DNA of 26,475 nucleotides, from contig JAYZYX010000170.1 in the NCBI GenBank assembly GCA_036139795.1, positions 1 to 26,475 of the forward strand, in the 5' to 3' direction. Positions 1 to 7,874 of this stretch are shown here, piece after piece. Each line of letters starts with the position of its first letter. Position 1 is the stretch's first letter. The notes under the pieces are model-generated. The model did no database searches and had not been told where the DNA came from. It saw only the letters and a list, made by a program, of their open reading frames with translations. The stretch comes from Donghicola sp036139795. GTDB lineage: Bacteria; Pseudomonadota; Alphaproteobacteria; Rhodobacterales; Rhodobacteraceae. The position numbers were made by a program, and so were the translations under genes.

Positions 1-435
1 CAGCACCGGCAAGGTCAGTTTCGACAGCAGCGGCCCCGCGACCGAGGGCTGCACCGCCCCGTTGTCCATCAAGTCGATCGGCAGCACGCAGTTCTGGTCC
101 ATCTTGTCATGGATTGCCGCAATATCCGCCTCTGGCACCCCGTGGCTGCGCAGATAATCCTGCCCGTAGTGATGCCAAATCAGCCCGAAACTGCTGTAGG
201 GCTGCCCATCGGGCCGCAGGGGGTTTTTCTGTTGGTGATGGTCAAAAACCCCCCGTGCCGCATCATAATCGCGGCCCACATCATAGATCAGCCGCCCTTC
301 GGCAGGGGTAATCCACCCCTCATCGCGGGTGCGCACAATCTGCGCGTCCGGGTAAAGGCGCGTCAGCACCACAGAGCTGAGAAGCTCGTCGGCATGAAAG
401 CCGCCCGAGTGGGTCACCAGATAGGAAATCGTCAT
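1..435 (-). CDS. MYG1-family metal-dependent hydrolase/exonuclease, N-terminal part (3' end beyond window)
   Basis: The reverse strand reads from an ATG at 435 without a stop to the window edge (145 codons). The protein begins with a THSGGFHADE motif near residue 8, followed by DVGRDYD and FDHHQ around residues 52-67. These are the metal-binding signatures of the MYG1/UPF0160 family, which belongs to the DHH-like phosphoesterases; the eukaryotic member MYG1 is an exonuclease, while bacterial members are poorly studied. The family is usually about 290-330 residues long, so roughly half is visible. Likely cytoplasmic. The start has no strong Shine-Dalgarno sequence, but the motif begins immediately after it, so a much later start is unlikely. 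Family assignment is firm; the bacterial role is not. Confidence 0.88.
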   Translation of the reverse strand, partial: MTISYLVTHSGGFHADELLSSVVLTRLYPDAQIVRTRDEGWITPAEGRLIYDVGRDYDAARGVFDHHQQKNPLRPDGQPYSSFGLIWHHYGQDYLRSHGVPEADIAAIHDKMDQNCVLPIDLMDNGAVQPSVAGPLLSKLTLPVL

Positions 436-447
436 AAAAACTGCTCG

Positions 448-461
448 TTAACATGTGTTAA
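448..461. promoter_or_regulatory. Inverted repeat upstream of the MYG1 gene
   Basis: TTAACA-TG-TGTTAA is a perfect 6-bp inverted repeat with a 2-bp spacer, 13 bp upstream of the MYG1 start codon. It could be an operator for the MYG1 gene. It resembles a CtrA box, but the TTAA halves are separated by 6 rather than the canonical 7 bases. Confidence 0.3.
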
Positions 462-936
462 GCACCTCTAATCGGGCACTTTTCCACAGGTGTAGGGCTG
501 CGCCGCCCGTCATTTCAACCCGTAGACGAATGCAAGATGCGCTTACACGACTAAAAACTGTAGGACTTATGCATATAAGCCACACCCGACAAAGGCAAAG
601 AACAGTACTTAGGCACCGCTTTCAGTTTACGTGCCGTCCCCGTGGCATCGGACGCATCGCCAAATGTTCGCAGAATTTTCGTTCTCTTTGCAGAAAATGT
701 GCAAAATCTTTCATGAATCAGTCATGATAATTCCGCAAACCAACTGCGACAGAAACATAAGCTGAATCGAACATTGTTGCGGGCTTTCTGGCCCTTGAAT
801 GGGAATTTTGTAGACCTCCCAAATCGTAGGATCGGAAAATGCTCTACCCCTTCAGGACACAACCCTGAGGATGCTCGGTAAGAGCCGCCCGATAAGAACA
901 TCCCTTTCAGGGTAATCAGGCGATGGTGAGATAAGA

Positions 937-948
937 GATTGTACAATC
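937..948. promoter_or_regulatory. 12-bp perfect palindrome in the intergenic region
   Basis: GATTGTACAATC is self-complementary over all 12 bases. A related element, TTGTACACAA, follows about 55 bp downstream (near 994-1004). Paired TTGTAC-centred sites suggest a dimeric regulator, but no regulator gene is adjacent and the target promoter is unclear. Confidence 0.25.
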
Positions 949-1219
949 GAAGACCCCAGATGCCTTGACAGATAAGGGCAATTTCCCGCTTAAGTTGTAC
1001 ACAAGTATGTGACTCTGTCCCGCTATGAGAGGAGATGACGCTGGAATAGCATCAGAATTGTCCTCAATCCGCTAAAGCCGCCGCCGGACTTTAAGTGTTT
1101 GTTGCGATTCAGCTGCTTACAATCTCGGAAGCGCGGATGATCCACATGCTGCATAATTTGCGACCAACCGCCCAAAAAGATGCAAAACTTGCGGGAATAA
1201 ATCGAAACTTACTATACGA

Positions 1220-3403
1220 ATGGATAAGCACAGCGCATTGCAGGTTTCATCAAAGCAGACTATCGCGAAAGATGCGTTTACCGGAACACATTTGGCCACG
1301 CTCTTGAATTATTTAAAGCATCTTTTCGGCACCTTTTGCTTGATTGCCATGACGGGCATCGCGCCCGTGCAGGCAGAGCAAACTGATGACCCCGACATTC
1401 CTGCCGCCAAGGATCTGGCAGGCTATACGTTGGTAGGTGCAGATGCCGCAGATAATGCCCTGTTCTCGCTCTATCTGGACCCTGCTGGTGTGGCCGAATT
1501 CTCGTTCCAGTCAGGCACCCAGATCACTGTGCCGTGGCGACTGGCGTCTGAGGATGTGCTATGCTTTCGCTTTGCCACCGATGCGAATGAGGAATGCAAG
1601 GCCCTGCCCCCCTTGGGCCGTGGCCGCGACTGGACGACCGTGACGGAATCGAACGGCGCATATGAGGTGCTGGCGCCCATTGGCCGCTCGCAGATTTTCA
1701 TGGCCAAGCCGGGCCGTTTTGCCCACAACCCTGCCACCTATGACGGCAGCGTCCAGAACTGGGAAGGCAAGCGCGTTTACCTGCGTGATCACGACACCGG
1801 CGACATCCGCTATCTGGATTTCGATTTTGACGAAGAGGTGCGCTATACCGGCCCTGACAACACGCAGGCGCTGGGGCTGGTGAACCTCTCTGATCCGGAC
1901 GAGATTTGTCTGGCCCTGACCGGCGCGCCGCCCCGCTGCCTTTACACAGTCAATCGCGACAACGTCCTGATGCTTGCCAATGGCCGCGGACCCGACGCCG
2001 AGCCCTTTGCCGATGTGCTGTACATCGCGCCATTGGACAGCGGCTTTGCAGTGCCTGTGCTGCCCGCCAAGAACACGCCGCCCGAAACCCCGCCCGAAGC
2101 GCTGGCCGATCCCGATGTCACCCCCGAAGCGCCCGAGCCGTCGTTGGCCGACAAAGCCCGTCTTGCCCTTCGGGACATGCTGTTCACAGAAGATAGCTTC
2201 TGGCTGACCGCCCCCGAGGTCGCGACCGAGATCGCCGCCGAGGCAGGCGGCACCCGCACCGCCGATATTCTGGCCGCCTTGCAGGACGCTTTGACCAGCG
2301 GCGCATTGGCGGACTTCGACCTTTACGTTCTGGGCCTGCAACTGACCAGCGGACGCATCGCGCCTGCGGTCGGCCCCTTTACGGACGAAGAAACGGCGAT
2401 GGCCTTCAAGGCCGCCATGACCCTAACCCCAATGGCCGAGGCGCAAACCTACGAACGCCAGTCCCCCGACCGCATCGCCGGCATCTCTGAGGGCTTCCTG
2501 CCGTTGGTTCAGAATGACGCGCTTTCTGCGGTCACCGGTCTGCGCGAACAAGAGGTTCACGTGGACAGCGGCTGCCTTTCGATCTGGGGCACTCAAGCTG
2601 CGGAAGATCTGGCCAGCTTGGCGGCACGTGCCTCAGAGGCGGTGATCCCGCCCCTGCGCCAATCGGACTTTGCCCAGATGATCTGCCGTGCCGGTGCGCA
2701 ATTGGTGGTCTTTCCCGACAGCGCCCCCCGCTCGGACACGCAGTTCTTCGCACGGCCTGAAGAGGGCGTGTATCAGGTGCATTTCATCGCCGATGGTTGC
2801 GCCGCACAGATGACGCTTGCGGAAAGTGGCGCGCCTCTGTTCCTGACCGATGCAGGCGGCTGCGGCTTGCCGGTTATTGACCCCTACCTCAGCTATGGCG
2901 CGGGCCTTCTGGACCAGTTGCAACTGCTCTTAGCGCAAGACAAGGTGATTTCCGACGCGCCCATTGACGAGCAAAATCCAGCGGGACCGGCGCTGCCCTA
3001 TCAGATCACGACGCGGGTGCTGCCGGAAAGCCGTGAAAGCCTTGGTGCCCTGTGCCGCCTCAGCGTGCTGCAGGATCAACTGCCCGCCACCGCCGCCCTT
3101 GAGGCCGCCCCCGAAAGCGCCGTCGAAATGCCCTTTGTCGAAGTCCACGCCAGCGTTGATCTTGGGGCACTGACCCTTGAGCCTGCCGAATCCGATGGCA
3201 CCTTCCTGCGCTTTACCCTGAGCCAGCCGGTCTCATTATGGGAGCGTCGGTGGGACACCCAGCACGAGCTTGGCTCGCGCGCGGGGCAGACCGAAACGCT
3301 AAAGCTGGCGCTGCCTGACATGCTTCAGGCCGACGCCAGCACAGCCCTTCAGACCCTATCCCGCCTGTGCAGCGCCAGCGCGGCGGCCCGAAGCCCGCGC
3401 TAA
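1220..3403 (+). CDS. Large predicted exported protein of unknown function (727 aa)
   Basis: I do not recognise a characterised family. A signal peptide-like stretch ends at about residue 52 (hydrophobic core LFGTFCLIAMTGIAPV, then QA-E), giving export to the periplasm or beyond. The mature protein has two similar modules, about residues 66-130 and 178-245. Each consists of short beta-like segments and ends in a cysteine pair (C115/C126 and C230/C240). A Pro/Glu-rich linker follows at about 283-308, then a larger C-terminal part with further cysteines (for example C546 region to C725 region), suggesting disulfide bonds. The ATG at 1220 has no clear ribosome binding site and gives an unusually long n-region; an in-frame TTG at 1292 or 1304 is an alternative. 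The 3' end overlaps the convergent hydrolase gene by 48 bp. The reading frame is solid, the function unknown. Confidence 0.75.
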   Translation: MDKHSALQVSSKQTIAKDAFTGTHLATLLNYLKHLFGTFCLIAMTGIAPVQAEQTDDPDIPAAKDLAGYTLVGADAADNALFSLYLDPAGVAEFSFQSGTQITVPWRLASEDVLCFRFATDANEECKALPPLGRGRDWTTVTESNGAYEVLAPIGRSQIFMAKPGRFAHNPATYDGSVQNWEGKRVYLRDHDTGDIRYLDFDFDEEVRYTGPDNTQALGLVNLSDPDEICLALTGAPPRCLYTVNRDNVLMLANGRGPDAEPFADVLYIAPLDSGFAVPVLPAKNTPPETPPEALADPDVTPEAPEPSLADKARLALRDMLFTEDSFWLTAPEVATEIAAEAGGTRTADILAALQDALTSGALADFDLYVLGLQLTSGRIAPAVGPFTDEETAMAFKAAMTLTPMAEAQTYERQSPDRIAGISEGFLPLVQNDALSAVTGLREQEVHVDSGCLSIWGTQAAEDLASLAARASEAVIPPLRQSDFAQMICRAGAQLVVFPDSAPRSDTQFFARPEEGVYQVHFIADGCAAQMTLAESGAPLFLTDAGGCGLPVIDPYLSYGAGLLDQLQLLLAQDKVISDAPIDEQNPAGPALPYQITTRVLPESRESLGALCRLSVLQDQLPATAALEAAPESAVEMPFVEVHASVDLGALTLEPAESDGTFLRFTLSQPVSLWERRWDTQHELGSRAGQTETLKLALPDMLQADASTALQTLSRLCSASAAARSPR

Positions 3404-4123
3404 ACGCAAACGCTGCTTTTGCTCACGGCGCAGACGAACGGGGCTTAGCACCTCTGCGGGCTGGCCTTTGGGCATGACCAAATCCCCCTCAAAGCACCCG
3501 CGGATCAGATCATCCAGTGCGCCTCTCTTCTTCAGCTTGCCACTCAGATGATGACCAAGGCGATTGAAGCGATAGTGGAAGATATTCGGCCCTTTCGGAA
3601 ACAGCGCCGCGTGGAAATAATCCAACCCGCGCCCACCCGAAAACAGATAATATCTTGTGGTATCGTTCATGAAATCCGAAATCACGCCGACGTCGAACGA
3701 CTTAATCCTGGAAATCGCCTTGCTCCAGCGATCTTCCCAAGGCACCACACGGCGATCGACGCTGAACTGGGGCGCAAAGGCGACGCAGGCCTCAACAGGG
3801 AAATAGTGACCCGCCAGAATGGCGTTGAATCCACCCATACTGTTGCCGATCGTGAAGATCTTCCGCCCCTTGATATAGGGCGTGATCAGCTTTGTGATCA
3901 CGTCGAAATCCAGCGCATTTCCCCATGAACGGGTCTTGTCAGTGATAAACACTGTCGCGGCGAATGCCCGTCCGGTGCCGTAAAATTCCGGTTTTTGGAT
4001 GTGTGTATCCTCAACCCGATGCCCGAGACCTGTGAAAGACAGGATTACGGAATCTGCTTTGTCTGCTTCGGGATTTTCAACCGCGGAAATTTTCAAACGG
4101 TCGTCTTCATAAATATCAATCAT
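3356..4123 (-). CDS. Alpha/beta-hydrolase fold protein
   Basis: A 255-residue protein if started at the ATG at 4123; the frame stays open upstream to a TTG at 4162. GNSMGG at residues 93-98 is a nucleophile elbow with Ser95. A GLGHH-like segment (His191/His192) is placed where the catalytic histidine is expected, and D168 is a possible acid residue. There is no signal peptide, so a cytoplasmic esterase or acyl hydrolase is likely; the substrate is unknown. The last 27 residues are rich in Arg and Ala and lie antisense to the end of the convergent gene, so this tail may be a recent C-terminal extension after loss of an earlier stop. The start has only a weak ribosome binding site. Confidence 0.7.
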   Translation of the reverse strand: MIDIYEDDRLKISAVENPEADKADSVILSFTGLGHRVEDTHIQKPEFYGTGRAFAATVFITDKTRSWGNALDFDVITKLITPYIKGRKIFTIGNSMGGFNAILAGHYFPVEACVAFAPQFSVDRRVVPWEDRWSKAISRIKSFDVGVISDFMNDTTRYYLFSGGRGLDYFHAALFPKGPNIFHYRFNRLGHHLSGKLKKRGALDDLIRGCFEGDLVMPKGQPAEVLSPVRLRREQKQRLRLARASGRRAGAAQAG

Positions 4124-4186
4124 CAATAAAACTACGCCCACGTCGAGACTCGACCGGATCAAACGCTAATCCGGAGGAGATAACTT

Positions 4187-4387
4187 ATGGTTAATAGAAA
4201 AAGGCCAGATGGCGAGTTCTGTAAAGATGAAAACAACCAATGCGCGAAAATAGCCCAATCGCAGCGATTCCCCGCCGCTTGGCGGCAAGACATTGCCGAC
4301 GGTTACAAACGGGTAGCTACCCCCCCAATCGATGCTGCACCTGCCGCATTTGGCCACTGCTTACGGTCAAATAGCCTAACCGTTTGA
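4187..4387 (+). CDS. Possible small protein (66 aa), unrecognised
   Basis: The ATG at 4187 is preceded by a good Shine-Dalgarno sequence (GGAGGAG beginning at 4171). The predicted protein is polar and has no recognisable motif. Third codon positions are not strongly GC-biased, unlike the neighbouring genes, which argues against an established gene. Its stop overlaps the right arm of the inverted repeat in front of the serralysin gene, so it could also be a leader ORF for that gene. Confidence 0.25.
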   Translation: MVNRKRPDGEFCKDENNQCAKIAQSQRFPAAWRQDIADGYKRVATPPIDAAPAAFGHCLRSNSLTV

Positions 4388-4389
4388 CC
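4365..4389. promoter_or_regulatory. Inverted repeat upstream of the serralysin gene
   Basis: GGTCAAA at 4365-4371 is matched by TTTGACC at 4383-4389 (7 bp perfect, 11-bp spacer). It lies about 75-95 bp upstream of the metalloprotease start. It may be an operator or a hairpin in the leader. No A/T-rich -10 element with correct spacing is obvious next to it. Confidence 0.35.
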
Positions 4390-4461
4390 AACAGCGCTAA
4401 GGCATCAAACCGCTTGTTCTGCGAGACTTTGGGGGTTCCCAATCCTGCGGAGGAAAGCGTC

Positions 4462-6996
4462 ATGGCCACTGATACCAGCCTTAGCCTTCAAGCCCTGGCA
4501 AACCGGGTCATGCAGGACCCCTCCAGCACCACGCTGGCCGATCCTCTCAGCGCGAACCTGTCCGCGCTCGGGGGCGCGATCACCTATAATCTGGGCAGCA
4601 GCAGCGCCGATGCCGACGGCATCTCGGACGCCCGCGCCGAAGTGGTACAGCAGGCGCTGGCCTATATCTCGAACACCACCGGCATCCGCTTTACCGAAGT
4701 CACCGGCGACAGTCTGATCACCTTTACCGATGATGAGGCGGGCGGCTTTACGCGCTATTCCTACTGGCCCGACACCAACGATATGTTCTCGGCGCAGGTG
4801 AATATCTCGGACGCGTGGTTTCAGGGCTCGACCAGCAGCACAGACTACTATTTCCAGACGGTCCTGCATGAGATCGGCCACGCGCTGGGGCTGGACCATC
4901 CGGACGAATACACCACCTTCACCTACAACCCTGATGTGGCGAACGACAACTGGCACACATCTGTCATGAGCTATGCCGCCCCCGCCCAGTACCAGACCGA
5001 GGGGCTAAGCTATGCGCAGACCTATTCCGTTGCGGATATGATCGCCCTGCAACAGCTCTACACCAGTCAGGTGGCGCAAGTGGGGGCCAGCACCGGCTAT
5101 CAGATCCTGTCGGGCGACACGGTCTACGGTTTCAACACCTCGCTTGATGGCAACCTCTTTCCGGTCCTCTCCGCGCTGGCCGACAACGCAGCCAACAACT
5201 TCTACACGCTGGCAGATGCGGGCGGCATCGACACGCTGGATGCCTCGGGCTGGAGCATGGATCAGGACATCGACCTGACCATCACACAGGCAACCGACAG
5301 ATCGGCCACGTCCTCGTCCATCGGCGGGGGCTCAGGCAACCTTTTCCTTGCCGCTGGCACCGTGATCGAGAACGCCTCGACCGGCGCAGGCGATGACCGG
5401 ATCGTCGGCAACACCGCTTCCAACCACCTATCCGCAGGCGATGGCGACGACGTGCTGTTCGGGATGGCTGGCAATGACACCCTGACTGGCGGCGATGGCA
5501 ACGACGTCCTTTATGGCGGCGAAGGGAACGATCTGCTGCAAGGGGGCGCAGGCACCGAGATTTTCATCCTCGAGGCTGGCAATGACACCATCGACGGCGG
5601 CGCGGGCATCGACTGGCTGACTCTGGCTGACCGCGACGGGGTCCATGTGAACCTCTTCCGCGGCACCGCCTTTGATCAGGAAACCGGCCGCGACACCGTC
5701 ATCGGGATCGAGAATGTCTCGGGCAGTTCCGGCGACGACTATCTGACCGGCGACGACAACGACAACCAGCTGATCGGGGCCGACGGCAATGACCGCCTTG
5801 CGGGCGGCGGCGGCGATGACATGCTGCTTGGGGGGATCGGCGCAGACCGGTTACTTGGGGATGAGGGCAACGACACCCAGCTTGGCGGCGACGGCGATGA
5901 TCGCCTTTACATCGGCGCGGGCGACGATGTGCTTGAAGGCGGCGACGGCATCGATTGGGTCTATTCCGACCCCGACGGCGCGAATGTGATCGATCTGTCG
6001 GACACAGGCACCCAGAACACCGGCTTTGGCAACGACACCCTCACAGAGATCGAGAATATCTCGGGCTCGCGCTATGGCGATGCGCTGACCGGCGATGATG
6101 GCGCCAACAAGCTGCGCGGCAATGCTGGCGATGACACGCTTTATGGCAACGGCGGCGCAGACAACCTGCTTGGCAGCAGCGGCGCGGACCTGCTGGATGG
6201 CGGCGCAGGCTTCGATCGGATGATGGGCGGCAGCGACAATGACACCCTTTACGGGCAGGACGGCGATGACCGGCTTTGGGGCGGCGAAGGAGATGACCTG
6301 CTGGATGGCGGCGCGGGCGATGACACCCTCTCTAGCGACGCAGGCAACGACACGCTGATCGGCGGCGACGGGCAGGACACCTTGCGTCTTTACGGACGCA
6401 CGGACATGCGCGTCGATCTGGCGGCAGGCACAGCCACAGGGGACGCCACCGGCACCGACATCCTTTCCGGCATCGAGAACGTCATGGGCTTCAAGGCCGA
6501 TGACCATATCACCGGCGATGATGGCGCGAACCAACTTAGCGGCGGCGCAGGCAGCGACACGGTGATCGGGGCGGGCGGCGATGACATCCTGTGGGGCGGC
6601 GCGGGCAATGACAGCCTGCTGTCCGGTCTGGGGAACGACCTGATCAATGGCGGCACAGGTCATGACAGCCTCTGGGGCGGCGACGGCGACGACACGCTGG
6701 CAGGCGGCAGTGGAAACGACCTGCTTGTGGGCGGCCTCGGGACAGATCAGATGACCGGCGGCCAAGGCACGGACATCTTCCGCATCATGCTGGGGGATGG
6801 CCTTTTGACCGATGTGATCCGCGATTTCACCGTCGGCACAGACCAGCTGCAATTCGAGCTGGACGAGGACGACGAAACCGGCCTGCTCTTCAGCCAGTCG
6901 GGCAGCGGCCTGACCGTGACCTACGGCACCTCAAGCGTCTATCTGGACGGGGTCGAGGACGAAGAGGTTCACGCAGACCTGCTCAGCTTCGGCTGA
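4462..6996 (+). CDS. Serralysin-like RTX metalloprotease (peptidase M10 family)
   Basis: An 844-residue secreted zinc protease. The zinc site HEIGHALGLDH is at residues 136-146 (H136, E137, H140, H146), followed by the Met-turn SVMSY at 167-171; together these define the metzincin/M10 fold. A serralysin-type C-terminal region follows, then many GGxGxDxLx calcium-binding repeats (about 309-770). The repeats are interrupted by three similar inserts containing a [IV]xxIEN[VI] motif (about 394-430, 508-545, 650-686). The end (DVIRDF...DQLQF) is typical of type I secretion substrates; there is no N-terminal signal peptide. The exporter is not in the window. The start at 4462 is chosen because CGGAGGAAAG ends 8 bases before it; a TTG at 4384 in frame has no such signal. 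The natural substrate is unknown. Confidence 0.93.
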   Translation: MATDTSLSLQALANRVMQDPSSTTLADPLSANLSALGGAITYNLGSSSADADGISDARAEVVQQALAYISNTTGIRFTEVTGDSLITFTDDEAGGFTRYSYWPDTNDMFSAQVNISDAWFQGSTSSTDYYFQTVLHEIGHALGLDHPDEYTTFTYNPDVANDNWHTSVMSYAAPAQYQTEGLSYAQTYSVADMIALQQLYTSQVAQVGASTGYQILSGDTVYGFNTSLDGNLFPVLSALADNAANNFYTLADAGGIDTLDASGWSMDQDIDLTITQATDRSATSSSIGGGSGNLFLAAGTVIENASTGAGDDRIVGNTASNHLSAGDGDDVLFGMAGNDTLTGGDGNDVLYGGEGNDLLQGGAGTEIFILEAGNDTIDGGAGIDWLTLADRDGVHVNLFRGTAFDQETGRDTVIGIENVSGSSGDDYLTGDDNDNQLIGADGNDRLAGGGGDDMLLGGIGADRLLGDEGNDTQLGGDGDDRLYIGAGDDVLEGGDGIDWVYSDPDGANVIDLSDTGTQNTGFGNDTLTEIENISGSRYGDALTGDDGANKLRGNAGDDTLYGNGGADNLLGSSGADLLDGGAGFDRMMGGSDNDTLYGQDGDDRLWGGEGDDLLDGGAGDDTLSSDAGNDTLIGGDGQDTLRLYGRTDMRVDLAAGTATGDATGTDILSGIENVMGFKADDHITGDDGANQLSGGAGSDTVIGAGGDDILWGGAGNDSLLSGLGNDLINGGTGHDSLWGGDGDDTLAGGSGNDLLVGGLGTDQMTGGQGTDIFRIMLGDGLLTDVIRDFTVGTDQLQFELDEDDETGLLFSQSGSGLTVTYGTSSVYLDGVEDEEVHADLLSFG
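5386..6771 (+). repeat. RTX nonapeptide repeat array in the metalloprotease gene
   Basis: Tandem 27-bp coding repeats for GGxGxDxLx-type motifs that bind Ca2+ and fold into a parallel beta-roll. They run in blocks separated by three longer inserts with IEN motifs. The array explains the long open frames seen on the opposite strand. Confidence 0.85.
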
Positions 6997-7034
6997 CACC
7001 GGCCTTGCGCCTGTCATGCAGGTTTCTACGGCGA

Positions 7035-7280
7035 TCAGGCCCTGGCGATGACTTCGGCGCCCGCGGGACCGCCCGTGCGCAGCTTGACGATCACCGCCAG
7101 CGACACAGCTGTAGAGACCAGCGTCGCCCCCAAAGCGATCAGCAAAACGGCGATCAGGCCAGCGAAACCATTGATCAGCCCGTAGACCACCAGCGCGGTC
7201 AGCGGGATATGGATTCCGACAAAAGCCACAGCCATCAGCTGAAAAGTCAGTTTGTCGATCCGGCGCAGTGCAGTAATCAT
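7035..7280 (-). CDS. Small two-helix membrane protein (81 aa), unknown function
   Basis: From the ATG at 7280 the protein has a short basic N-terminus (ALRRIDK) and two hydrophobic segments at about residues 13-37 and 41-66, with a short cytoplasmic tail. I do not recognise a named family. The frame continues upstream to 7358 but would then overlap the divergent sigma factor start, so the ATG is preferred. The AAAGG that can serve as its ribosome binding site lies in a perfect inverted repeat (7282-7295). It is divergent from the ECF sigma factor with about 57 bp between starts, so it may share regulation with it; this is inference. Confidence 0.6.
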   Translation of the reverse strand: MITALRRIDKLTFQLMAVAFVGIHIPLTALVVYGLINGFAGLIAVLLIALGATLVSTAVSLAVIVKLRTGGPAGAEVIARA

Positions 7281-7281
7281 G

Positions 7282-7295
7282 AAAGGTGTACCTTT
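7282..7295. promoter_or_regulatory. Inverted repeat between the membrane protein and ECF sigma genes
   Basis: AAAGGT-GT-ACCTTT has perfect 6-bp arms and lies immediately upstream of the membrane protein start. In the mRNA of that gene it would cover the ribosome binding site, so it may act as an operator or as a translational hairpin. Confidence 0.35.
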
Positions 7296-7337
7296 GTTCC
7301 CGTGTGTTAGTTTGACTCGCAAAAATAAGGCACAAAG

Positions 7338-7874
7338 TTGACCGGACAAATCTGCCACGAAATCTCGCTTATGGCTACCGGAGATCGGCAGGCCCTGCAG
7401 AGGCTATACGCACTCACATCGGACCGAATGTTTGCAATTTTAATGCGAATTCTTCGGGATCGGGCTGACGCAGAAGACGCACTTCAGAACGTATATATAA
7501 AAGCATGGCGCGGAGCGCCAAGTTTTGATGTGACGCGCAATGGTGAGGCGTGGCTGGCAACGATTGCCCGAAATGTGGCAATCGACAGCCTGCGCCAATC
7601 CCGTAAACGTCTGGATGAAAACGGGGAATTGGACATGGTGGCGGATCCGGCGCGATCAACCAGCACCATACATCAGATCCGCGCGGACCTGCGCAGCTGT
7701 CTGGCCACGCTGGATCAGGCGCATGCGACGGCTGTGTTGCAGGTCTACATGTACGGGCTGTCCTATCAGGATGTGGCCGACACCCTTGGCACGCCCCTCA
7801 ACACCGTCAGAACATGGCTGCGCCGCAGCTTGCTGAAACTTCGCGAATGTCTGGAAAGCGCCGATGACCTCTGA
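7338..7874 (+). CDS. ECF-type RNA polymerase sigma factor
   Basis: A 178-residue sigma-70 family protein with only regions 2 and 4. Region 2 covers about residues 20-88, including the DAEDALQNVYIKAWR core-binding helix at 44-58 and the -10 recognition helix that follows. Region 4 covers about 115-172, with the helix-turn-helix YQDVADTLGTPLNTVRTWLRR. The start is a TTG at 7338: AAGG lies 7 bases upstream and the residues before the first internal ATG (EISLMATGD) align with the conserved N-terminus of this family. The gene overlaps the anti-sigma gene by 11 bp, indicating translational coupling. Its regulon is unknown; the flanking RTX exoenzymes are candidates. Confidence 0.92.
   Translation: MTGQICHEISLMATGDRQALQRLYALTSDRMFAILMRILRDRADAEDALQNVYIKAWRGAPSFDVTRNGEAWLATIARNVAIDSLRQSRKRLDENGELDMVADPARSTSTIHQIRADLRSCLATLDQAHATAVLQVYMYGLSYQDVADTLGTPLNTVRTWLRRSLLKLRECLESADDL

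Larger units (their letters stand above)
436..1219. other. Long intergenic stretch without a supported gene
   Basis: About 780 bases lie between the MYG1 start and the next gene. The stretch is visibly richer in A/T than the flanking coding DNA. ORFs here are short, lack ribosome binding sites and do not resemble proteins I know. It holds small palindromes at 448-461 and 937-948, a related TTGTAC-ACAA element near 994-1004, and an isolated TTGACA at 965-970 that could be a -35 box but has no good -10 at the right distance. It presumably contains the MYG1 promoter and the promoter of the exported protein downstream. It may also be decayed or acquired DNA; nothing proves this. Confidence 0.5.

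Noticed and set aside
448..461. CtrA box
   Set aside because: The TTAA halves are 6 bp apart, not 7, and the MYG1 gene is not a typical CtrA target; kept only as an inverted repeat.
790..900. Possible tRNA-like or structured RNA
   Set aside because: Some bases resemble tRNA arms (for example GGTAGAGC on the reverse strand), but no acceptor stem, anticodon arm or T-arm consensus could be assembled.
1095..1307. Short ORF with a stretch resembling a transposase helix-turn-helix (AKLAGINRNLLYEWI)
   Set aside because: Only about 15 residues look suggestive, there is no ribosome binding site, no inverted repeats or other transposase parts, and it overlaps the start of the exported protein.
4384..4461. 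Upstream TTG start for the metalloprotease
   Set aside because: The ATG at 4462 has a strong ribosome binding site at proper distance, and the extra 26 residues have no protease or secretion feature.
5851..6852. Long reverse-strand ORF (333 codons) inside the metalloprotease
   Set aside because: It is antisense to the RTX repeats; the repetitive Val/Ala/Ile-rich translation is a by-product of the 27-bp coding repeats and has no ribosome binding site.
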